Below, in pieces: positions 15,175 through 20,672 of a stretch of 22,584 bases of DNA. Position 1 is the first letter of the stretch, and every line of letters begins with the position of its first letter. The position numbers were made by a program, and so were the translations under genes. Location: positions 1 to 22,584 of the forward strand of contig DATGIN010000238.1 in assembly GCA_035295705.1 (NCBI GenBank), read 5' to 3'. Source of the stretch: Poindextera sp035295705. Lineage in GTDB: Bacteria; Pseudomonadota; Alphaproteobacteria; Caulobacterales; Caulobacteraceae. The notes beneath the pieces were generated by a model. It was not told the origin of the DNA, did not search any database, and worked only from the letters and a program-made list of their open reading frames with translations.

Positions 15175-15299
15175 CGTCATCCCCCGCCCGGCCGGTCAGG
15201 CGAGGACCGGCAGGGACGGGGGACCCACGAACACTGGGGCTGGAATGCGCTCGTGGCTGACCGGCTGCCCCGGAGGATTCCGGGGGAGAGGTCATGACG
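15175..15299. repeat. Hairpin-rich intergenic repeat-like element
   Basis: The element begins CGTCAT (15175-15180) and ends ATGACG (15294-15299). Near the left end TCATCCCCCGCCCGGCCGGTC pairs imperfectly with GGACCGGCAGGGACGGGGGA (15204-15223). Near the right end CCCCGGA (15268-15274) pairs with TCCGGGG. This resembles the dispersed intergenic palindromes with CGTCATCCCC...GGACCCACGAACAC common in Caulobacterales, which I recall but cannot check. Only one copy is in the window. It may also end transcription from the SatP gene on one side and the small exported-protein gene on the other. Confidence 0.5.
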
Positions 15300-15310
15300 A
15301 TCGGATCGGG

Positions 15311-15646
15311 CTAGCCGATGCGATGGCTGATGCGGTTCTCTTCGTGGTTCAGCCGCATGTGCTCGGCCCGCGTGAGGTGCGTCCCGTGGTGGCGGGCGAA
15401 CCAGCGTTCCTGCGCGAGGACGCGCGCATCGGCGAAGTGCAGGCGATGCGCCCGAGCGGCCGTGATGCGGCCATCGCGGCGTTCGACGTTGATGCGATGG
15501 TTCTGGATGGCGAGTCGGTGGTTGACCTCAACCCGCCACGGGTGATGCGCCTGCCAGGGGGTCTTGGCCTGGGCGGCGCCCGCCGTGCCGGCGATCGCGA
15601 CCGCGATCCCGCAGGCGCCGAGCAGGGCTTTCAGCTTGCTGTGCAT
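15311..15646 (-). CDS. Small exported basic protein
   Basis: A 111-aa protein started at ATG 15646 (MHSKLKALLG), which gives a standard signal peptide with cleavage expected after AQA (27). An upstream ATG at 15676 would put ten basic residues before the signal. The mature part is rich in Arg, His and Asn: HPWRVEVNHRLAIQNHRI and LTRAEHMRLNHEENRISHRIG. This looks like a family of small alphaproteobacterial periplasmic or secreted proteins with repeated helical N-R-L and ER motifs. No function is known to me. It converges with the SatP gene across the repeat-like element. Confidence 0.72.
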   Translation of the reverse strand: MHSKLKALLGACGIAVAIAGTAGAAQAKTPWQAHHPWRVEVNHRLAIQNHRINVERRDGRITAARAHRLHFADARVLAQERWFARHHGTHLTRAEHMRLNHEENRISHRIG

Positions 15647-15855
15647 GGTGACGATGCGTCTTTCTTTCGCTCTCATTGGTTCGAGCCGCTCGCGACCACC
15701 GCGAAGGTTTCTCGAAACTGCCGGGCATCCTGATCGAGCGGCGCTGAAGCGGCCCTGAACTGAAGCGCTCAGGCGCCGTTCATCTTCGTAACCGCGCGCC
15801 GCCGGGCGCGCCCACGTAAAGCCGGCGTCAACGGCTGGCGCGCAAAGCTGCGGCC
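15647..15855. promoter_or_regulatory. Divergent intergenic region
   Basis: 209 bp between two divergent genes for exported proteins, so it must hold both promoters, but no clear -35/-10 pair is visible. A perfect stem GCGCGCC (15794-15800) / GGCGCGC (15805-15811) with a 4-nt loop lies in the leader of the plus-strand gene, about 45 nt before its ATG. Confidence 0.3.
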
Positions 15856-16257
15856 ATGAATCGCCGCCAGCTTGCCCTCATCGCCCTCGCCGCCGCGGTC
15901 GCGCCGTCGGTCGCGGCCGCGCAGCAGCAAGAGCAGAAGAAGAAAGGGGGCGGGCTGAGCTACATCCAGTTCGCCACGATCACCGCGACGGTCATCAAGA
16001 GCAACGGCCGCCGGGGCGTGCTGACCGTGGACGCCGGCGTCGACGTCCCGAACGCCGCCCTGCGCGCCAAGGTGAACCTGATCGAGCCGCGCCTGCGCGC
16101 GGCCTACGTGCAGCTGCTGCAGTCGTACGTCTATTCGCTCAGCCCAGGGGCGCCGCCCGACGCCGACTTCCTGTCGATGACCTTGCAACGCGAGACCGAC
16201 CGGATGCTCGGCCAGCCCGGCGCGCGCGTGCTCTTGGGCGCGATGCTGGTCAACTAG
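15856..16257 (+). CDS. Exported protein, distantly FliL-like
   Basis: A 133-aa protein with an N-terminal signal (MNRRQLALIALAAAVAPSVAAAQ) that has two arginines at positions 3-4, possibly a Tat-type signal. A Gln/Lys-rich linker (24-31) follows. The rest, about 37-133, has the strand-helix-strand layout VLTVDAGVDVPN...LRAKVNLIEPRLRAAYVQLLQSY...ARVLLGAMLVN. This is reminiscent of the periplasmic part of FliL, but no flagellar gene is near, so I do not assign that role. Its stop overlaps the convergent flavoenzyme stop by 8 bp. Confidence 0.7.
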   Translation: MNRRQLALIALAAAVAPSVAAAQQQEQKKKGGGLSYIQFATITATVIKSNGRRGVLTVDAGVDVPNAALRAKVNLIEPRLRAAYVQLLQSYVYSLSPGAPPDADFLSMTLQRETDRMLGQPGARVLLGAMLVN

Positions 16258-17404
16258 CGAAAGCCGAGTATCGGTCGAGGCGGAAGGCCGGGTCGGCGCG
16301 ATAGTCCGGCTCCAGCGCCAGGTTGGCGGCCATCTCGCCGACGACGGTGGCGAATTTGGCGCCGTGGCCCGAGCAGGCCGAGATCACGACCAACCGCGGA
16401 TCGGCCGGCAGCCGGTCGATAATGAACTCCTCGCCGCCGTCGGGCCGCACGTCCGCGGCGATGGTGTTGGTGTAGAGGCAGACGTCGCGCTCGACGATCG
16501 GCCCGGCGGCCCCTGGCATCAGCCGCTCGAGGGTTGACCGCACCGGCTCGAGCTCGGCGTCGCTCGGCGGCGGGCCCCACGCGTCGGGGCCGACGATGCG
16601 GTCGAGGCCGTGGTGGCCGCCGGCCTTGACGCCGCGGCCCTCGAAGTCCGGGAAGCCGTAGACGACTCCTTGCGGCGCCTCGAGCAGAAAGATCGGCAGG
16701 CGGCCGTATGCGGCGGCCGATGGCGCCTGTGGACGGAACCAGCCGACCGTATGGCGCACGATCCGCACCACCGGCGCAAGCCGCGGAACCAGCTGCGCGA
16801 TCCAGGGACCAGCCGCCACGACGACCTTTAGCGCGAGCACGGTCTCGGCCCCGGTCGTCACCGCGACGCCGTCGGCGCCGGGTTCGATCCGCACGGCGGC
16901 CTCGACGATGCGCTCGGCGACCGGCGCGCGCAGCGCCCGAAGCGCTTCCTCGGCGAGCAGGATGCCGCCGCTGTCCTGTACGACCACATCCCAGTCGGCG
17001 GGCAAGTCGAGCGCGGAATAGACGGCGTTCGCCTCGGCGCCGGTCAGGTCGTTGCTGGCGGCGCCGGCGGCGCCGGCGGCGGCGGCCGCGGAGCGAGACG
17101 CGGCGACGAGCGCCGAGCCGGGCGGCCCGGCCTCGAGGACGGGGCAAGGCAGCAAGAGGCTGCGCCCGCATTCGGCCTCGAGCTCGCGCCAGCCCAAGAA
17201 GGCGCGGTCGCTGAGCCTGGTGTAGGCCGGGCTCTCGAAATTGAACCGGCGGAAGACGCGGCACGATCCGTGCGACGAGCCGCGGGGCTCGCCGATGCGA
17301 AGCGGGTCGAACCCCAGGACGTCGGCGCCCCGTGCGGCGAGCGCCCGCATGGCCGCCGCCCCCATGAGCCCGAGGCCGACCACCGCGACATCGCACGTGC
17401 GCAT
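16250..17404 (-). CDS. Sarcosine oxidase/SolA-like FAD oxidoreductase
   Basis: A 384-aa DAO-fold flavoprotein of the monomeric sarcosine oxidase/N-methyltryptophan oxidase group. The dinucleotide motif VVGLGLMGAAAM is at 8-19. GSSHGSCRVFRR (42-53) places H45, R49 and R52 where sarcosine oxidase has its active-site residues. C309 in DVCLYTN fits the cysteine that binds FAD covalently, K260 in VKAGGHH and K350 in SGHGAKFA fit the oxygen-activating and conserved lysines. Expected reaction: oxidation of a secondary or N-methyl amino acid with O2, giving H2O2 and an imine. Substrate unknown. It is third in an operon after the HAD and pterin dehydratase genes; the 20-nt gap holds no strong Shine-Dalgarno. 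Confidence 0.9.
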   Translation of the reverse strand: MRTCDVAVVGLGLMGAAAMRALAARGADVLGFDPLRIGEPRGSSHGSCRVFRRFNFESPAYTRLSDRAFLGWRELEAECGRSLLLPCPVLEAGPPGSALVAASRSAAAAAGAAGAASNDLTGAEANAVYSALDLPADWDVVVQDSGGILLAEEALRALRAPVAERIVEAAVRIEPGADGVAVTTGAETVLALKVVVAAGPWIAQLVPRLAPVVRIVRHTVGWFRPQAPSAAAYGRLPIFLLEAPQGVVYGFPDFEGRGVKAGGHHGLDRIVGPDAWGPPPSDAELEPVRSTLERLMPGAAGPIVERDVCLYTNTIAADVRPDGGEEFIIDRLPADPRLVVISACSGHGAKFATVVGEMAANLALEPDYRADPAFRLDRYSAFAS

Positions 17405-17423
17405 CAGGCGGCGCTGGTGCGGC

Positions 17424-17723
17424 TCAGCCGCCCGCGGCCTTCGCTGCGGCGTCGATCAGCTTGGCCAGACGGATGTCGCGCTCGGTGACTCCGCCGGACT
17501 CGTGTGTGGCCAGCAGAATCTCGACGCGGTTGTACACGTTCGACCACTCGGGGTGATGGTCCATCTTCTCCGCCGCCAGCGCCACGCGGGTCATGAAGGC
17601 GAAGGCGGTGTTGAAGTCGGCGAACTTGAACCCCTTGGTGATCGCCTCGCGGCCGTCCGCCGCGGTCCAGCCGCCCAGCTGGGCGGCTGCCTGCGACGCC
17701 GGGATGGTCGGGGGCGAGGCCAT
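17424..17723 (-). CDS. phhB: Pterin-4a-carbinolamine dehydratase
   Basis: A 99-aa PCD/DCoH-family enzyme, near the usual length. It carries the signature EKMDHHPEWSNVYNRV (52-67) with K53, the catalytic H56-H57-P58 and W60, and the distal H74 in LLATHESGG. The enzyme dehydrates 4a-hydroxytetrahydropterin made by aromatic amino acid hydroxylases. AGGG stands 4 nt before the ATG; the HAD gene stops 6 nt upstream, so they form one operon. The usual partner phhA (phenylalanine hydroxylase) is not in the window. Members of this family also occur in molybdopterin and other pathways. Confidence 0.93.
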   Translation of the reverse strand: MASPPTIPASQAAAQLGGWTAADGREAITKGFKFADFNTAFAFMTRVALAAEKMDHHPEWSNVYNRVEILLATHESGGVTERDIRLAKLIDAAAKAAGG

Positions 17724-17729
17724 GGCGCC

Positions 17730-18374
17730 CTAGAAGCTCAAACCGGTGGCTTCGGCAAGCCTGGACAGCGCCTGCGCCTCCGTCTCGACCTTGATCGCGA
17801 CCATGCCGAGCTGGGCGGCCGGTTTGCAGTTCACGCCGAGATCGTCGAGGTAGACACACGCCTTCGGCTCGACGTCCAGCAACTCGCACATCATCTGGTA
17901 GATGCGCGGGTCGGGCTTTCGGACGCCGACCTTCGAGCTTTCGATAATGGCGTCGAACATCAGCATGATGTGGCCGGTTCGGCTCTCGCCGTCGGCCGTC
18001 GCCGCCATTCCGGGCCCGCGGCCGTTGCCGGCCATGTTGTTCGTGATGCAGCCCACCTTGAAGTGTTGCTTGCAGGTCTTCAGCGCCTCGACCATCCGGG
18101 GCCGCACGTCGCCCGCCAGCAAGGGAAGGACGTCGGCGCCGCGCACCGCGTGGCCGAGCGCGGCGGCTTCTTCGGCGAACTTGCGGTCAAAGCCCGCGGC
18201 GTCGATCTCGGCGCGCTCGAACAGCGCCCATGCGTTCGCGTGCGGGTTGGTGGCGTTGATGGTGCGGATCAAGTCCTTCGGCAGGCCACGCTTGGCCTCG
18301 TAGCGATTGAAGGCTTCGAACGGCGAAGTGGTGAACACGCCGCCGAAGTCCCAGATGATCGCCTCGACCGCCAA
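17730..18374 (-). CDS. HAD-superfamily hydrolase
   Basis: A 214-aa class I HAD enzyme similar in layout to the phosphatase domain of soluble epoxide hydrolase. Motif I is WDFGGV (8-13) with nucleophile D9; the usual D+2 is Gly, as in many DFGGV members. Motif II is the Thr in CITNN (T111), motif III K153 in VRKPDPRIY, and motif IV YLDDLGVN with D177/D178. The cap would be residues 15-95. The substrate is unknown, likely a small phosphate ester, although the missing D+2 can also fit dehalogenase-like chemistry. The start is TTG 18374, supported by AGAGAGG 8 nt upstream. It heads an operon with phhB and the flavoenzyme and faces the plus-strand exported-protein gene. Confidence 0.88.
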   Translation of the reverse strand: MAVEAIIWDFGGVFTTSPFEAFNRYEAKRGLPKDLIRTINATNPHANAWALFERAEIDAAGFDRKFAEEAAALGHAVRGADVLPLLAGDVRPRMVEALKTCKQHFKVGCITNNMAGNGRGPGMAATADGESRTGHIMLMFDAIIESSKVGVRKPDPRIYQMMCELLDVEPKACVYLDDLGVNCKPAAQLGMVAIKVETEAQALSRLAEATGLSF

Positions 18375-18550
18375 CGGCAGCGCCTCTCTTGATGCCCGCT
18401 TCGAGGGGCATGGCGAGGCTTAGAGAGGCGGCGTCTGCGGCGCAAGCTCCCGGCCCACCGACGCTCTTCCCCCGCTGGGAGAATTCGGGTTCGCGGCTCG
18501 AGCGAATGGTTAATATGACGCTCGACCCATTGTTCTTGCGAGGAAAACCC
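18375..18550. promoter_or_regulatory. Divergent promoter region
   Basis: 176 bp between the HAD gene (minus) and the His-rich exported protein (plus). TAATAT at 18511-18516 could be a -10 box for the plus-strand gene, with its AGGA ribosome site at 18541-18544. No good -35 is seen 16-18 nt upstream. Nothing else is evident. Confidence 0.3.
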
Positions 18551-19285
18551 ATGCGCATTCCCCTCATTTCGGCCGTCGTCGCCGTCGGCGCCCTGGTCGC
18601 GGTTGCGGCCGCCGCGCACGGGTGGAGCGACGAGCGGGAGGCCACGACCGTGTCGGTCAACGAGTGCTCGCTGGCGGCCATGCACCACCACGCGGGTCAC
18701 ATGATGCATCACCGCGGCCACGCGGCGTCCCGGTGCGACGAGGCGCGGATCGCTCCGCCGATCGAAGAGCGGACGGCTCGGATCGAACGCCGCGCAGACG
18801 CCGGCGAATGGCGCGACCATGAGCGCTGCGAGGGCGACCGCTGCGGCGACCGCGACGAGGGGTGGCGGGCGCGCGACGAGGGCTGGCGTGGCGCCGATGC
18901 GGGCCGCCGCATGTTCGAGGATCAGGGGCGCGGTTACGCCGATCGGGGGATGCGCTACGAGCACGAAGGCCCCGACATGTCCTTCGAGCGGCGCGCCTAC
19001 GTCGACGGCGCGGTGCATCACGAGGACGAGGATCGGCGCGGGTGGAACGACCGCGAGTACGCCGAGCGCGACCGCGGGCTGCATCGGGATGCGGGGATGG
19101 ACCGCTGGGGTGTCCATGAGGTCGAGCGTGAGCAGTCTTGGACGCAGGGAGAGCACTGGCTGGGCGACTGCGGCTGCGGGCCTGCCCGGCCATCGGCGAC
19201 CGACGAATACGGCTATCTGGTGTGGTCCGGTAAGGTCGTGCCGGAAGGCTATCCCGAGGCGCCGACCTGGGACGTGCGCCCCTAG
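18551..19285 (+). CDS. Exported His/Met- and Arg/Asp-rich protein
   Basis: A 244-aa protein started at ATG 18551 with AGGA 6 nt upstream; an in-frame ATG further upstream has no such site. Residues 4-22 are a hydrophobic signal peptide or anchor. Residues 44-57 (MHHHAGHMMHHRGH) form a His/Met cluster typical of metal-binding stretches. C93/C97 (ERCEGDRCGD) and C207/C209 (GDCGCG) could add ligands. Residues 86-195 are hydrophilic low complexity with repeated DEGW(R), DRG and ERR units. The tail GYLVWSGKVVPEGYPEAPTW is more ordered and may be a separate short domain. No known family recognised; periplasmic metal binding is inference. Confidence 0.75.
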   Translation: MRIPLISAVVAVGALVAVAAAAHGWSDEREATTVSVNECSLAAMHHHAGHMMHHRGHAASRCDEARIAPPIEERTARIERRADAGEWRDHERCEGDRCGDRDEGWRARDEGWRGADAGRRMFEDQGRGYADRGMRYEHEGPDMSFERRAYVDGAVHHEDEDRRGWNDREYAERDRGLHRDAGMDRWGVHEVEREQSWTQGEHWLGDCGCGPARPSATDEYGYLVWSGKVVPEGYPEAPTWDVRP

Positions 19286-19321
19286 GTCTCGGCCCCATCG
19301 CGCGAGCGGCGACGCTTGCAA

Positions 19322-19368
19322 CCGGCCGCCTGACCCCGCGTTCCCTGTCGAGCGCGGGCGGCGGCCGG
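19322..19368. repeat. Long GC hairpin between two exported-protein genes
   Basis: CCGGCCGCC (19322-19330) pairs perfectly with GGCGGCCGG (19360-19368). Inside it, CCCGCG (19335-19340) pairs with CGCGGG (19353-19358) around a 12-nt loop. That is 15 GC-rich pairs with one asymmetric bulge. There is no U-tract. It could separate the two genes as a terminator or protect the upstream mRNA 3' end. Confidence 0.6.
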
Positions 19369-19403
19369 CCCGGCCGTCAGCCGCACAAGGGATGGAGATT
19401 CAG

Positions 19404-19949
19404 ATGATCAAGGCCACAGTGGGCGCCGGTCTCGCGGCCGCGTTGCTCATGGGCGTCGCCGGGCTCGCCCACGCCCAAGCGTATGGGGACCAGAGCTACC
19501 CCGATAACGACTCCGGCTATCAGAACCCGCCGCAGGAGTACAATCAGACCCCGGACTACGGCCAGTACGACAACAGCCAGCAGCAGCAGTACGAGCAGTA
19601 TCAGCAACAGCAGCAGTACAACGACCAGCAGCAGCAGCAGTATCAGCAGGACCGCAGCCGCTACGAGTCGCAGCAGCAGCGCTACCAGGATCAGCAGCAG
19701 GCCTACCAGGCCAGACGCGAGGCCTACCAGGGCGCACGCTATCGCTACGAGCGGGACCGCGAGGCCTACGATGCGCAGTTCGGCGCCGGCGCCTGGGAGC
19801 GCTACTACGCGACCCATCCCGAGGCGTACGACGACCGCTATGGAGCCGGCGCGTGGGAGCGCGACTTCGGCAGCCGCGGCGACTACGACGGCGACTATTA
19901 CAGCTACGGCCCCGGCTACTACGCAACGCCGCCCTATAGTCCGTACTGA
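19404..19949 (+). CDS. Exported Gln/Tyr-rich low-complexity protein
   Basis: A 181-aa protein started at ATG 19404, which has GGAG 6 nt upstream; the in-frame ATG at 19392 has its purine run too close. Residues 1-24 are a clear signal peptide (cut after AHA). Residues 49-107 are built almost only of Gln, Tyr, Asn, Asp and Arg, with runs of up to five Q. Codons are CAG with few CAA. The C-terminal part repeats GAGAWER (127-133 and 147-153) with AYDDRYGAGAWER-like units, then a Tyr/Gly/Asp tail. It resembles disordered, prion-like or adhesive secreted proteins; no function is assigned. It converges with kdpE across a 19-nt gap. Confidence 0.78.
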   Translation: MIKATVGAGLAAALLMGVAGLAHAQAYGDQSYPDNDSGYQNPPQEYNQTPDYGQYDNSQQQQYEQYQQQQQYNDQQQQQYQQDRSRYESQQQRYQDQQQAYQARREAYQGARYRYERDREAYDAQFGAGAWERYYATHPEAYDDRYGAGAWERDFGSRGDYDGDYYSYGPGYYATPPYSPY

Positions 19950-19968
19950 CCGGCCCTTCGGGTCCTAG

Positions 19969-20670
19969 CTAGCTGCGGTCGTCGACCATCAGGCGGTAGC
20001 CGACGCCCGGCTCGGTGACCAGAACGCGGGGCCTTGCAGGGTCGGCCTCCAGCTTCTGTCTGAGGTGACCCATGAAGACGCGCAGGTACTGCACGTCCTC
20101 GGCGTTGGCGGGGCCCCAGACGGCGGTCAGCAGTTGGCGGTGAGTCATGACCTTTCCACCGCCTGCCGCCAGTGCGGCCAAGAGGTCGTACTCGCGCGGC
20201 GACAGGCGGACCGGCTGCCCGCCGCGGCTGACGAGTCGCTTCACCAGATCGAGCTCGATGTCGCAGGCGCGCACCACGGCGGGCGCGCCGGCCCGATTGA
20301 GCGCATGCCGCATGGCGACACGCAGGCGCGCCAGGAGCTCGCCGACGTGGAATGGCTTCTCGACGTAATCGTCGGCGCCGAGATCCAGCGCCTCGATCTT
20401 CTCCATCTCCATGTCGCGCGCCGACAGGATGACGATCGGGCCGTCATAGAAGGCGCGGGCCCGGGTGAGCGTATCCTTGCCGTCGAGGTCGGGCAGCCCG
20501 AGGTCGAGCACCACCGCGTCTGGCGGGCGCTGGGCGAGCGTCTGCAGAGCCTGGGCGCCGGTGTCGGCGCGCACCGGCTCGTAACCCGCCGCTTCCAGCG
20601 CCGGCTTGAGGAACCGATGGATCTGCGGCTCGTCGTCGACGACCAGGATGCGGGGCCGGTGCGCCGGCAT
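19969..20670 (-). CDS. kdpE: KdpE, OmpR-family response regulator
   Basis: A 233-aa two-component response regulator. The receiver domain (about 6-120) has acidic pair D12/D13, phosphoacceptor D56 in VVLDLGLPDLDG, S83 in LSARD and K105 in VEKPF. The C-terminal winged-helix domain (about 135-230) has LSPREYDLLAAL and VGYRL typical of OmpR/PhoB proteins. Its neighbour is the KdpD kinase, with the ATG only 2 nt after the kinD TGA, so the pair is certainly co-translated. KdpE normally activates the kdpFABC potassium-uptake operon at low K+ or osmotic stress; kdpABC would lie beyond the right edge. Confidence 0.95.
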   Translation of the reverse strand: MPAHRPRILVVDDEPQIHRFLKPALEAAGYEPVRADTGAQALQTLAQRPPDAVVLDLGLPDLDGKDTLTRARAFYDGPIVILSARDMEMEKIEALDLGADDYVEKPFHVGELLARLRVAMRHALNRAGAPAVVRACDIELDLVKRLVSRGGQPVRLSPREYDLLAALAAGGGKVMTHRQLLTAVWGPANAEDVQYLRVFMGHLRQKLEADPARPRVLVTEPGVGYRLMVDDRS

Positions 20671-20672
20671 GC

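Noticed and set aside
15856..16257. Naming this gene fliL
   Set aside because: The resemblance is a general layout only, and no flagellar gene is nearby.
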